A stretch of 64,000 bases of DNA from Tethya wilhelma (GCA_964030475.1 CAXIPT010000002.1:1066519-1130518); one strand, 5' to 3'. Positions 36,521 through 48,636 are shown, numbered from the stretch's first letter. Numbers and translations: made by a program. Notes: generated by a model not told the origin, from the letters alone.

Positions 36521-36644
36521 CCTAAGCCAATCTCTGCTGTTGGCACCAGATAGAATTATAGAGCAAAGAAGTCAGACATTTTATTGCATGAGAGGCAATC
36601 CGCCATCCTGCTACAAACACCTGGGACATGTGAGGCTGCCAGAG

Positions 36645-36836
36645 TCAAATCCCAATGTACTTCGATAGAGAATGGGCAGCGTAGGAGACGACCGGATCTT
36701 TGCCATAACCTCCATTTATTACAGAAACAACTGCTTGATTGTCACAATAACACTGCACTACCAACCCCTTATAGAGGTTGCCCCATGGAGACTTTGGTGC
36801 AGGTGTGCTCCAATGTGGGGCTCTAGGTAGCCCCAC
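36645..36836 (-). pseudogene. DIRS-type RNase H remnant, unit 1
   Basis: VQCYCDNQAVVSVINGGYGK is the DN-x-AVV block of the RNase H domain in DIRS-order elements. It is followed out of frame by the tail seen better in unit 2. Disrupted by a frameshift at GYGKDPV. Confidence 0.6.
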
Positions 36837-37515
36837 AGATTTTGAAGATAGGACTATGCAGCAATGTTGATAAATTTATCAGGCGTTGCAGGCTGCCCTA
36901 GGAAGAAGCTCTGGAGCTCCAGAGCTTGGTGGATGAGTGGCGTCAGAGAAAGGCTTGCACAAAATGTAATTTGCGCATGCAGTCATTAGCAGGCTGAGTA
37001 AACCATGCCTGTAAGGTAATTCGTCCAGGATATTAGTTTCTGCGAGGGGTGCTTGGTATACTTTCTCTCTTTGAGAAGAAGGACCACTTCATCAGACTGA
37101 ACGTGGCAGATATAGAATGGTGGCATGCATTTGCGAGTTCTAGCTGTAAATCCGTTCCTGCTTTATAACGTGGGATCAGAATTTTGTTAAACTGAAGCAA
37201 AGAGCCTGCATGCAGGGCCCAGGTTGAGCTGGGGATGAGGCTAGGGTTGAGCTGTGAACTTACTTGATTATAAAATGAGCTGTGGACGCACAGAAAAACT
37301 ACAGAGGGAGTTCTTTGATTTAGTTCTGCTTTATAAATATTGGTCAAATGTAGCAAATGCTAAACAAGCACATTAGGCTTGCAGAGTAATTTTTTTGCTA
37401 TACTTCAGTCTCATTCCCAGAAGACTAGGCTTGACTCTCTGTGAGCAGCCAGCTATAGCAACCCTGGCACTGAGCAGTGTTGATACTGATCAGTTTGCTC
37501 AATGCTCAGGCTCGC

Positions 37516-37516
37516 N
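37516..37516. other. Single N at the repeat junction
   Basis: An undetermined base exactly between repeat units 1 and 2. Confidence 0.95.
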
Positions 37517-39360
37517 ACCCACCTCCTCCCAGGAGAGTTCCACCACTAATGAGGACCCCCCAATGGTTTGGGGTTAGCCCGGGTGCCTGAAACTGTTATA
37601 ACTCCGGCCCCAATGCATGATGGCTCCCCATCCCAAGGGAAGCAGTCCCCACAACTGCCTCCCCCCAAGCCACCCCCACAGACATGTACCCTCTCGCAAC
37701 TAACTGCCCTTCGACCATACACCCCATATTTATAATTATTGTTATTTTCTTCTTCTCCTTCGAATACATAATTATGCTATGATAAGACCAAGCTAAAAAC
37801 AAAAAGCCATACACAACCAAGAATATTATAATATACAGCGCTCACTTAACTAAAACTATCAGCAAATAATAGGAGAGGAAACCATGTATTGCACCAAATA
37901 TAAGCAGTCACACTCTAGAGACTAGTGTCTCCCGAGGGATATGAACGTACAGCTGATATGCTGTACTTTTCCAACATCCCAATGTCTTTAGTAAGAGTCT
38001 TCAAATCCAGCTACCACCACTCTGTGGTCGCCTAGCTCAATTCTAAAACTATGTCCAAAATAGTGAGCAACATCCACCCCCTGCAATTTGAGAACTGCCG
38101 GATCTCACCAACATTTCCCTGAGAGGAGAGTACCTAAGTACCATACTTAAACCTGCACTGAAGGGATTTCCAAAATCTGCAGATAACATATGGCAGATAA
38201 ATAACCCTTGATAGTTCCATACTGCAGCAGGAATGCCATAAATGTATACATACGCAGCTGATTCAGGCTCAAAACGGAGTCAATTTAGTTACCTACCTTA
38301 CAAAACTGCAAGTAGTGACTCTGGCCACTAGCATACACCCTCTGCGTGGAACTAGTGCACTGTTGACCAAGTCCTAAGCCAATCTCTGCTGTTGGCACCA
38401 GATAGAATTATAGAGCAAAGAAGTCAGACATTTTATTGCATGAGAGGCAATCCGCCATCCTGCTACAAACACCTGGGAAATGTGAGGCTGCCAGAGTCAA
38501 ATCCCAATGTACTTCGATAGAGAATGGGCAGTGTAGGAGACATGCGAAGACCAGATCTTTGCCATAACCTCCATTTATTACAGAAACAACTGCTTGATTG
38601 TCACAATAACACTGCACTACCAACCCCTTATAGAGGTTGCCCCATGGAGACTTTGGTGCAGGTGTGCTCCAATGTGGGGCTCTAGGTAGCCCCACAGATT
38701 TTGAAGATAGGACTATGCAGCAATGTTGATAAATTTATCAGGCGTTGCAGGCTGCCCTAGGAAGAAGCTCTGGAGCTCCAGAGCTTGGTGGATGAGTGGC
38801 GTCAGAGAAAGGCTTGCACAAAATGTAATTTGCAGTCATTAGCAGGCTCAGTAAACCATGCCTGTAAGGTAATTCGTCCAGGATATTAGTTTCTGCGAGG
38901 GGTGCTTGGTATACTTTCTCTCTTTGAGAAGAAGGACCACTTCATCAGACTGAACGTGGCAGATACAGAATGGTGGCATGCATTTGCGAGTTCTAGCTGT
39001 AAATCCGTTCCTGCTTTATAACGTGGGATCAGAATTTTGTTAAACTGAGCAAAGAGCCAGGGCCCAGGTTGAGCTGGGGACGAGGCTAGGGTTGAGCTGT
39101 GAACTTACTTGATTATAAAATGAGCTGTGGACGCACAGAAAAACTACAGAGGGAGTTCTTTGATTTAGTTCTGCTTTATAAATATTGGTCAAACGTAGCA
39201 AATGCTAAACAAGCACATTAGGCTTGCAGAGTAATTTTTTTGCTATACTTCAGTCTCATTCCCAGAAGACTAGGCTTGACTCTCCGTGAGCAGCCAGCTA
39301 TAGCAACCCTGGCACTGAGCAGTGTTGATGCTGATCAGTTTGCTCAATGCTCAGGCTCGC
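37517..39360. repeat. 1.86-kb direct repeat, unit 2
   Basis: Second copy of 35658-37515, about 1.84 kb, near-identical. It ends caggctcgc at 39360, where unique sequence (ccctcgatgtttcc) begins. Confidence 0.9.
38408..38695 (-). pseudogene. DIRS-type RNase H remnant, unit 2
   Basis: VQCYCDNQAVVSVINGGYGK, then FSIEVHWDLTLAASHFPGV and SRMADCLSCNK: the DN-x-AV, HxxG-like and ADxLS-x-N positions of RNase H in DIRS-type retroelements are in one frame of 95 codons. Tyrosine-recombinase pieces follow on the same strand at about 38060-38345. Confidence 0.65.
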
Positions 39361-39779
39361 CCCTCGATGTTTCCATCTGACTAGTAGACATGAAAACATG
39401 TGGAGGGGTGGGGTGGGGATTTGTATTGATAGGCGCATTACTTAGCTCGCCATTTATAGACCCGGGATATGGTGGGGATTTGCTATGGAGGGGTTTGTAA
39501 TGACTTGCCCCTGGGGAATGAATTCCGGAAAAATACACCTCTATACCCCCTCAAACCCCCCCCCCCAAACTGATCAGCAGACACGTGGTGGTAGAGGCAA
39601 CAAAGAAAGAAAAAGAAGATCGCTGACAAAAGCCACTCCCCTGCCGAGTAGGAAGTTCTAGAACAATTGACTTACAATTCCTCACCGTATCCCGGGAAGG
39701 GTGGGGTGTAGCCTCATTCCCAGGCCCGCAGGGTGGGGTGGGGATTTGTATTGATAGGCACATAAGAACAAAGTTCACT
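39361..39779. repeat. G/C-rich spacer with short direct repeats
   Basis: gggtggggtggggatttgta is present near 39404 and 39728, followed by ttgataggc(g/a)cat each time. A C10-like run is at 39557. A gtagcctcattcccaggc motif at 39709 matches the ends of the small MITE family. Confidence 0.55.
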
Positions 39780-39994
39780 GTTGTGGCTTCTCACCACCGC
39801 TCTCTCCAGAGTGCTCTAGAAACTTTCTGCCAGTTTTCTTGGTTAATACAGTAAGTAAACTGTCTGTGGGAGGCTATTAAATGCATTTAAGGGCTTAGTT
39901 TTCTTTCCTTGAAAGCCTTATAAGCATGAACATTTTGTATTGTGTCAATGGGGCAGTTGGCCCATTCGTACTATACGTACTACCGTATGTATGA
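39780..39994 (-). mobile_element. R1, truncated copy (outer end only)
   Basis: Matches the last 215 bp of the R1 copy at 61490-62450 (ctgttgtggcttctc ... gtactaccgtatgtatga), in the same orientation, without foldback. Confidence 0.8.
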
Positions 39995-40501
39995 TTAGGC
40001 ATATACCATAATGTTCTAATTGAGCTTTACAATTTGCAATTAAAGTGCCAGTGAGCTGTTGTAGCTCATGTAAGTGTACACTTAAATCTTGAGGTTTTTA
40101 GTCATGTTTTATTTTTAGCAACTTCGTGTCTACTAAATATAGCAGCATAGTTCCATTAAGTGATTGCAGCGAATTACTATAGAAATCAGTACACTACATT
40201 TGGTGCAATCATGTGGACCTGGTGAAGTGAGGATGCCTGTGCACTACTCAGGTGACAATCAGCCTGGATACTTACAAATCTCCTTGAGTCAGGCTGGCCT
40301 CCCAGCCATCACCAGAAATCTCAGCATCCCAGACCCCTAGCTGAAAGTGAGACATGGCCAAGGAATTATATTCCAGGTACTAATCACGTACATCTGGGTG
40401 GTCTGGTAGTATACGTGCAGTTGAATGGACAACCATATACCATATTTTCATGGATGGAAAGGAAGAGAAACACCTTGACACATGCACACATACACACACA
40501 C

Positions 40502-42561
40502 CATCATAATGAGCCAAAGGGTTACCAGCATCACGATACTGGTCCATAATGTGAGAATTTGGAATCTCATTCTTCAATTTCCATGATACACCAACATGGG
40601 ATTCTGCAATCAAAACAGAAGATGTTAGAGTATAATTTTAGCTTTATATCAAATTATTTGCACTAACCATGTATAGTGTGCAGACTAACCTGGGGAGTCA
40701 AATGGTACCTCATCTGGAGTCCTAATAATTTCAGCTCCCAAAGCACGTACCACCGATACCTAAGTCATGTCAAGTGCATGGCTTAGTTGTATAATTACAT
40801 TATTGGTTGATTAACTACTTAGCTGCACATGTAAATATCATAATGGTTTTGTGCCAGGCAATATAAATAAGTTCAACTTTTATGGTTTATATAACACATA
40901 GGCCTGGGTTAGAACAATATGTCATTCATGTCCAACTTCACTTAATGTATATATATATACAGGAATAATTTAATTGTGAGATCGATAGAACAGAAGCAAA
41001 AAATTCTATTATTATGTATTACATCTCATGGCAAACCATGACTCAGTCAATATACCATGCCTCATACACCTTTTAATAACAAACTATAATAAATAATATA
41101 ATAACATATATAATAATATTGTTATAATGAAAATAACTAAATAACCATCCATTAGCGATTATAAGGCTTTTTAAATAATAATGTTTAAAAAATAATAGTA
41201 TGCTTCTTTTGTGATGGAAAAATGGCTATAACTTAAGCAAGATGCTGCACATCTAATGAAATTGTACACCTTCAAAACAAAAGATGACAACAAATTTGTA
41301 CAGCTTCAAAACATGAAGGGTGTACAATATTGGTCATGCAAGTAAACTAAAAGAATGTACAAATTTGCTTACTCATATATGTCAGAATTATAATTCACAC
41401 ATTTTTATTCAACTTTTGCAAAAAATTTGTTTTGTCAAGATTTTAAATAAATCTGACTTGTTCCGCTGAAATCTAATAACTTATTGAATGCATAATGTGT
41501 ACTAGCATTAGTTCTATGCATGGTAAAACTTACTTTCTCATTGCTCATTCTTTCAGGCAGGCATATGATACATCGGTACCCCTTTACTGCTGCAGTGAGT
41601 GCAATACCAATACCTGCAACAATTTTATAAATATTGCGGGCATTGATGAAATTGAACGTACATACCATAAATTGACGGAGGAATAAACCTGTGTTTCCTG
41701 ATGTTGGTACTATAATGGTATCTCCTGGTTTCAGAGCTCCCACTTTCTCTGCCTCTTGTATCATTCTCAGCCCAATACGATCCTTCACTGAACCACCAGC
41801 GTTGAAGAACTCCAACTTTGCTACTACATGGGTGAAAAATCACAAAATTAACAATAATAATTAAAGTTTGTTTACAAAATACGGCAAGTAATACTTCTTT
41901 GAAAACTTTATCAGAGTTATATGACTCTACATTGTAGAACATACTTTCCCACAACTATAATTTTGATCATGCAGATGGTCAACCAGCTAGGTGCACGTTT
42001 AGTGCATTTAAAGCAATGTAACTCTTATAGGTATACCCATAGAATAGTATTAACACTTTCAAGTTAACCATACATCCTTAATTCACCTATTTCACACTCC
42101 AATCCTTCACTCTTGGCAATCTTGTCCAACCTCACCATTGGAGTGTTACCAATCATCTCCAGGACATTTGGTAGGATGCTGTCACTCACTGAAGGATTAC
42201 TGCATGACAGGCAGGTACAAAATTCCACTTTACAGACCTAGTAGACTTAAGTTATAGTGCCAGGCACATTGTATTATTAAATATTAACTGCATCATGATA
42301 ATTACTTCTGGTCCCGGTTGAATCTTCTGGATACTATAGCTAGAGCATGTAGTTGTTATTGTTATTATTATTATCAACATACACACCAAAAATAGTCCTA
42401 GTGCTAGTGCTGAGGTTAAAAAAATACCATGCATGCACAATGTCATATACGTACTGTCTTGTCTTGTGGGTGTGAGGAGAGAGTGACTTGTCGTTGCCAA
42501 GTGCCCACATACATCGCGGGGTGATGTTTGGTGGGATATAGCCCTCTGGCATTCCGCTCAT
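40502..42561 (-). CDS. CBS: Cystathionine beta-synthase, 5' half (six exons)
   Basis: Transsulfuration enzyme joining serine and homocysteine; cytosolic, PLP-dependent. Exons on the minus strand: 42561-42455, 42199-42087, 41823-41689, 41613-41534, 40759-40690, 40603-40502, all in frame, 202 codons. Exon 1 keeps the animal heme-binding segment (PRCMWALG and SPHTHK, the Cys and His ligands). [13 protein letters not shown] contains the PLP lysine, followed by [35 protein letters not shown] and [19 protein letters not shown]. Family length is about 550. The GTGGT phosphate loop, the rest of the catalytic fold and the regulatory CBS pair are absent downstream, where only R1 and DIRS remnants follow. 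Start: ATG at 42561. Truncated by insertion, or broken by the nearby assembly gap. Confidence 0.85.
40765..41533. other. CBS intron 4
   Basis: AT-rich, no element recognised. Confidence 0.5.
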
Positions 42562-43075
42562 CGTGATGTGCACAACCTCTGCAACTCATGTAATCGTTAC
42601 TAGTCTGGTCGCGCATCTCGAAGAGTCACGTGACTATTACATGTACGTACGAGCGCAAGCATGCGCACATGATGGATAAAGAACTTAACTGAAAGCTAAT
42701 GACAACGAAAATATCATGTAAGATAACAATCTACAAAAACACTTCGTCTCAGACTTTCATGGATAGCTAATATTTTATCCGCGGTTACCCGTAGCTAGAA
42801 TCGTGACGAAGAAGTCCAGACGTAGATCGTCGCAATTGCGAAATAATAACCTTTGACCCAGAGCGTCTACGACCCTTTCCAGGCTAAATGCTTGTTTGTA
42901 AGAATGGTAGGGAAATAATGTACATTAGTCCATGATGTATTGTTTACTATATAATACTAGTTCTTCAGACGGCATTACATCTCTTTAGTAGTGTTCAGTC
43001 TCAACAATACTATTTTCAACTATCTATACTCAATAATTTTTTTCACCACAAAAATAATATAACATTACAACATAT
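42562..43075. promoter_or_regulatory. CBS upstream region with DR1-like site
   Basis: taacctttgaccc at 42847-42859 is a DR1-type repeat (GGGTCA-A-AGGTTA on the minus strand), about 285 bp upstream of the CBS ATG. No TATA box is clear. Confidence 0.35.
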
Positions 43076-43079
43076 CATC

Positions 43080-44000
43080 TCTCAGCTAGCTTTTCATCAA
43101 CCAATGGAGTTAGACAAGGAGGAGTACTGTCCCCTGTTCTCTTTACAATCTACATTGATGAACTCTTAAGTGATCTTGAGAATACTGATGCTATTGGAAG
43201 CACCATTTTGTTGGTGCCGTCTGTTAAGCTGATGACATTGCCTTGATAGCACCATCTCCTTCTGCTCTGCGCTGTTTGCTCACTGTCTGTGCATCATTTG
43301 CAAGGAAGCATAATTTGATGTTTAATCCTGACAAAACTCAGGTTGTGAAGTTTTTTAAATCCAATGACTCAGTTCGACCAAACGGTTTTAAAATTATTTT
43401 TTTGGGCCAGTCTTTAACTATCTTGAAGTCAGCATGTCACCTTGGTCATATATTCTTACGTATAATCTGTCAGATGATGAGGACATATCTGCAATAACCA
43501 AGGAACTATGTCGAAAGGCAAATTGCATCCTACATCTCTTCTCTTGTTATGACCCATTTATCTTAACACATCTCTTTGCTAGTTTTTGTCTCTCCTTATA
43601 TGGCTCTTCATTATGGAATGTCTCTTCTCCGAAGCTTAAACATCTTGAAGTCTCCTTTAATAACATTCTTCAAAAGATATGGTCTCTTCAACGTCACTGT
43701 CATACTGGCATCCTGCATCAGATTACCATTCTTCAGAGCATCTACAATGTTGTTATCCTGAGATCTAGAAGAATTTTGGCCAGTGCAGCTAAGCTTCCAT
43801 CCTTCATTGCTGATATCTTTATTCAATGCTCCTCCTCTGCTCAGTTCTCTCTTGGCTTTAACTCTCTCTATGGTTTTCAATTTGTTAAACATTACGACAT
43901 TGCTGATAGTCTCTGTGCTGATTTCATTCGTGGTGCCCGGTCTAATCGACACTGTAACTGTCACTTGGAAGATGAGATACATTTTATGTGTACTGCTTAA
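43080..44000 (+). pseudogene. LINE reverse-transcriptase remnant
   Basis: NGVRQGGVLSPVLFTIYIDE starts the palm. The catalytic YADD block is present as ADDIALIAPSPSALR but the tyrosine position is a TAA stop (near 43225). Then HNLMFNPDKTQVVKFF, SLYGSSLWNVSSPKLKHLE and LQKIWSLQRHCHTGILHQ follow after frameshifts. Distinct from the LINE remnant at 27.6 kb. Inactive. Confidence 0.8.
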
Positions 44001-44605
44001 TTGTATCTAATAGTATTATTCTATTATTTAAAATTACTATAACTAATATTTATCTTTAAGAATACTTTGTCTTGTAGCTATGTGTATGCTCCTTTTGTTG
44101 GAGTGCTAATATCACAATTACAATTACAATTATTTCTCTCTTATAATAGGGCAGTCTGTTTATATTTAAATGCTTCAATGAACAAATCAGTTCATGAGGC
44201 TGTGGTTTACTACCTAAATCACAACAGTCATCAATGGGGTGCAATAAAGTATACAGTGACTGGTAGTTGCCACTCAACTCTTAAATTTACACAAGGTGAC
44301 CTTCATTTACTGCTCACATAATAGTATTATGATTTGTCTATATATATATATATATCTGTATGTCTGTTTGGATCTAGTCATGCTTGAGGATCCTTTGGAT
44401 ACCTTCATGCAATTGTGGCGATGTACCCAGTTTTTATTACTAATAACTTATCTATAGCTATAGAATGTCGTGCTCAGGAGTGCTCTCCTGGACTATCAAG
44501 GACTCAGCCTCAAACCTTTCCAGCCTGTCCTGGACCCCAATTCCTAAAGTTTCCTCTTTAAAAGTTGTAGTAATTAAGGTCAAGGTTGTTTATTTGATTG
44601 TACAG
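44001..44605. other. Spacer before the FN3 gene remnant
   Basis: Contains a (TA)n run at about 44340-44354. A Cys-rich open piece near 44465-44530 (CRAQECSPGL) could be part of an upstream exon, but no splice pair is convincing. Confidence 0.3.
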
Positions 44606-46138
44606 GACCTCCCACTGTTCCATTAAATGTATGGTTGGAATCCTGTAGTGAACCTAAACGAACTCTCGTTCTTCATTGGGAGACACCAGCCAGTGATGGA
44701 AGCAATGAAATTGTTCGATATGCTCTGACTGGTGAACCAGAAATAGACAGCTGCAATGGAATATGCTATGTCAATGCCAGCACTACCCAATTTACGTTTG
44801 GTCCGCTGAACCCTGGTACACAATATACTTTTACTGTGCATGCTGAGAACTGCATGCAATGGAACACAGCAAGGAGATCAAAGCAATAACACTGTGTATT
44901 ATGGAGGTGAGAGTGTCTAGTAGTACTATAGTCTTGGCTGTTTGTGAGCAGTGGGAAGGATATAGCTTTTCAACTTGCTATAGCATGCATCATAGATTCA
45001 TCATGAATAGAATTGTTATTGACAGGTCCAGCTGGTCCATCTGGTCTATCTGCTTCACTTGTGTACCAAGAAGATGAACTTGTTTCAATAGTATCAACAT
45101 GGGAAGAAAAGGTATGCTATACGTTGTAATGGTCACTGTCTGGGCCCAATTCAAAAGGCATTCTGTTTTCATGTAGGTACCATTAGACGATCCAACTCAG
45201 TGCAATCTACCAGTTACTGGATTTGAGATCTCATTCATCAGTTATTTTTCAAATCCAGTTACTCTCAATATCAGTTTGGATCGTTGCTTTGGCAGTCACA
45301 CCTATGACATTGTTGACTTTGATATTCCAATGTACACTGTCTGTGGCTAGCAAGAGTACTAGTGAGCTGGGAGCAGGACCACCATCTCTGCTAGATTTAA
45401 TCAGTAAGGCATAATTAATATGCACATGTACATAATTATTGTTTTACTATGTTTCCTTTCTGAAAATTTTGATTGTCGTTTCTTTAGCATAACTATGTGA
45501 TCCATGTAGACCATGTTGCTATATTTGTAGCCCTAGCTATAGTTCCTATTCTCCAGTTCCTAGCTTGCAGTACTCACTGCTAGTACACCTTTAAACGAAC
45601 TGTTAATGTGCAATACACATTATGTATTTTATGGAGGTATAGTATTCAAATGTGGTACTAAATGAGTCAGATTAATTGCACTTTACACAAACAAAAAACC
45701 TCAGAAATGGTCAAAGAACATCATAATGTTACACGTTTTATTTTTAGTAACAAAACAGTGCTTATTATAGTGACACTGCAGTTCTATTAAGCGGGTGAGT
45801 ATCACTACTGCATGGTTTCACTTTCTTAGCCATAGTGATTAAAGTTGTGTGTATATAAACTAACTATATCTTTTTGTAGCCTCTTCTCAAGAGCCTTTTG
45901 TGTTGATATTATAATAATACAATTGATATTGACAATGCATGAAAGAATTGTATATCCTCAAAATAATTATAACAAATCAGTAAAAGCATATCACATTGCA
46001 TGCAGGAGATGATTATTATTAAGCTATTTATTGATTTTGTCAACTACCCAACATAATCTTAATAATTACATTTTTTACAGTGAACTTGTTTCTCTAGATG
46101 TTTCACATCCTAAACACTGCATTACTCTCGGATTAATA

Positions 46139-46319
46139 CCGTAGATGGAGGAATTTTTGCCCTTAAACAATTTTTGCCAAGTACGCGAGTGGCGAAAATT
46201 AAACGCATGAAATGTAACTATGGCGATGATCATCACAAACTCAGTTGAAGTAGCAAAAATAAACATGTGAAAATTAAACAAACGAAAATTTATAGCAGTG
46301 AAAATTTTCTGATCTACAG
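46139..46319. mobile_element. Short MITE, TA-flanked
   Basis: ccgtagat (46139) and atctacag (ends 46319) are inverted with one mismatch, and both are flanked by TA. 181 bp, noncoding, with internal gaaaattaaac repeats. It lies in a long intron of the FN3/Sushi remnant. Confidence 0.5.
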
Positions 46320-46439
46320 TACATCTATTCCTGCATGTACAAGTGTACTATACTAGTCTTAAAGTCAATTTGATTGGTCCTTTCTCAATCAAGTGAGCTA
46401 GATGTCTGAAATGTTTAGTTTGGCAAACTAAGCATGTAT

Positions 46440-46492
46440 GAACACACACATGCGCACGCACACACACACGCATACACGCACACACACACATT
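46440..46492. repeat. (CA)n microsatellite
   Basis: Interrupted CA/GCA run in the same intron. Confidence 0.85.
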
Positions 46493-47146
46493 ATTTTCTA
46501 ATCGTTTATTATAATATTATGCTCTCATGGTTACAGTACAATTAATTATCATGATGTATTGTACCAAATTAAGTAACTGCATAGTGTTTTCACTCTACCG
46601 TATTTAGGTGCAAGAAATGACTTTGTGAACATCACTGTCAATGCTAGTACTCCATACCCCAAGGCAGCATGTTTGTTTTTGTGTGGGTTAGGTGGTGAGA
46701 CTGTCACTGCTAAATGTGGTATCAGCTATAGCACTGATGTTGCTCTAATTGGACAGCCTCTGACTCTTTTACTGATGCTCCAACAACAAACGGCACCATG
46801 GGGGAAACCCTGTCATTTCCCTTGACAGAGTTATACTATAATATTATTATTACTTGTTATATTCTATTCTCATAGAATGTGACCCTGCTCAGCTTGTTGG
46901 TGGTAACATTTCCATCACCAATTCCACTGTATGTGAGGATGACAATGAAAGGATTGTCAATTTGTCAGCTATGACACCAACCTCCTGGTCTGTTACAATG
47001 GGTCAGCACACAGCTCTGTGGCTAAACTACAATGTAGAAAGGGATATAACTTAGAAAATGGAAGTTTGAGCCAAACATCTACTTGTCAAGTGAATGGTCT
47101 GTGGGATTACTACCCAACTACCACCTGTAGGAAGGGAACCTGAGAG

Positions 47147-47577
47147 GTATGATATAGTATTGATGTGACTGTCATGCACTATTGTGATTTGGTTGTTGAA
47201 CTCTACACAGACATTGTAGAAATTTCCTGTCTTAGTGGATGCATATGATCAAAACCATAATATAATTATGTAGGCAAGCAATATTCACATGCAGTGAGTA
47301 TATGTAATTTTAATAATTATTGTAAAATTATGGTGACAGCTAGACTAAGTGCATGCATGCATCTGTTGTGGAATAATATAATCGAAATAAAATTAAGCTT
47401 ACTATTCATTATAAAATTGATTGTAATACAACTGCATGAAGTATAAAAAGTGGCTATTGTGAAATTAATGGGAAATGTATACATATAGGGCATGTTGTAT
47501 CCAAACTTAAAATTAATGTGCAATTGACTTTATAATAGAGACAGAAATCAATGATTCAATTTAGGTACATACCATTA
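47147..47577. other. Spacer, nothing recognised
   Basis: AT-rich; short ORFs without content. Confidence 0.5.
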
Positions 47578-48636
47578 TCATACGTACGGTAGTACGTATA
47601 GTAGGAATGGGCCGACTGTCCCATAGACACAATACAAAATGTTGGTCACCATAAAAATCTAGTCAAACAAAATTAAGCCTTCAAAATTGCTCAGAGGCTC
47701 TAACTGGCAGATTACCAATGGCATGCAATGCCTGAAACTCACAGAAACTTTCCTCAGCACTCGTAGAGAGAGCTAGTGGGAAGCCACAACAGTGTCATTT
47801 TTGTTCTCCTAACGTACGAACGTACGTACGTACGTACGTACGTACTTTCTAACTGACTTACTTGAAAAGCATTTCCAGAAAACCAGAATGTGTTGAGCCA
47901 ACTTTGACAGCACAAAGTAACTCCTTTTCATAGGTAGTACATTCCTTGATACTCGTTTACATCACAAATAAGCCTAAACAAAAACTAGAAAGCTTTTAAA
48001 TTGAGAATATAAATTCATGTACTTCAATGTAGCCATTTGTAAGTAGAGTTCAAAGGTCATTGATTATCCACGTGGCATTTAATACGCATGCGCATTAGCT
48101 GCTCTAGCAGACAATAGCTGCTACTCAGATAACTCAAGCTTTTTGTAAGGACTAACCAGTCTCTGATGGTCTCCTCACCGTAGTGTTGAAAAAAGTGAAT
48201 GAACAAGTAGTAAAAATTTCAAAAAAATAAGCAGTGTAGGAATGGGCAGTGCTGTAAAAAGTATTGGAACAAGGAATGGTCTCAATTTCGGCACATGACT
48301 ACTTCATTTTTTGTGCCCAATTAAGTCTTGGACAGTAATCTAGTCCTGACTGTAATACTTTATTCCACTTTTTAGCCAAGTGATAAAATTGGCAGGAATT
48401 TGAACCATTATATCATGTAATAAAATGCAATAAGCTATTCAAGTACAGATCACTCTTTAATTGAACCATTTACAACAATTAGCTACAATTAGCTAATAAT
48501 TATTAACTATTATAGAGAGATCAAAATGAAAATGAAGTAGTCATGTGCCGAAATTGAGACCATTCCTTGTTCCAATACTTTTTACAGCACTGCCCATTCC
48601 TACACTGCTTATTTTTTTGAAATTTTTACTACTTGT
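47578..48636 (+). mobile_element. Composite repeat R1, copy with foldback
   Basis: Same order as 1-998: ACGTAC-rich end, outer part, then foldback 48203-48636 with inverted arms (gcagtgctgtaaaaagtatt and its inverse). It carries an (ACGT)n run at about 47816-47845 and a DR1-like agttcaaaggtca at 48047-48059. It ends 150 bp from the stop of the large membrane gene. Confidence 0.85.

Larger units (their letters stand above)
35658..37515. repeat. 1.86-kb direct repeat, unit 1 (DIRS-type remnant)
   Basis: Starts acccacctcctcccaggaga and ends caatgctcaggctcgc. Unit 2 (37517-39360) repeats it with a few substitutions and small indels, e.g. a 6-bp difference near 36285, and 36367 versus 38222. Minus-strand coding remnants of RNase H and tyrosine recombinase lie in each unit. 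Confidence 0.9.
44606..47146 (+). pseudogene. Fibronectin III / Sushi receptor-like gene remnant
   Basis: Exon-like blocks with good AG/GT borders: 44606-44906 (an FN3 domain: PTVPLNVWLES, LVLHWETPASDGSNEIVRY, LNPGTQYTFTVHAEN), 45026-45111 and 45177-45403 (a second FN3: TWEEK, PVTGFEISFI, ASKSTSELGAGPPS), 46608 to about 46825 (ARNDFVNITVNAS), 46876-47146 (Sushi/CCP: CDPAQLVGGNISITNST, then QCRKGYNLENGSL, CQVNGLW). Frameshifts fall near 44870, 45350 and 46990, so no intact protein is possible. No signal peptide or membrane span is seen. Such FN3-CCP surface receptors are numerous in sponges (family knowledge). I judge it a decayed gene; sequencing error is the alternative. Confidence 0.6.

Noticed and set aside
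42340..42573. Longer CBS start at 42573
   Set aside because: The codon there is GTG; the first ATG in frame is at 42561. Reading past 42455 also runs into the intron.
43611..43982. 123-codon minus ORF
   Set aside because: Antisense to the LINE remnant, whose plus-strand motifs are clear.
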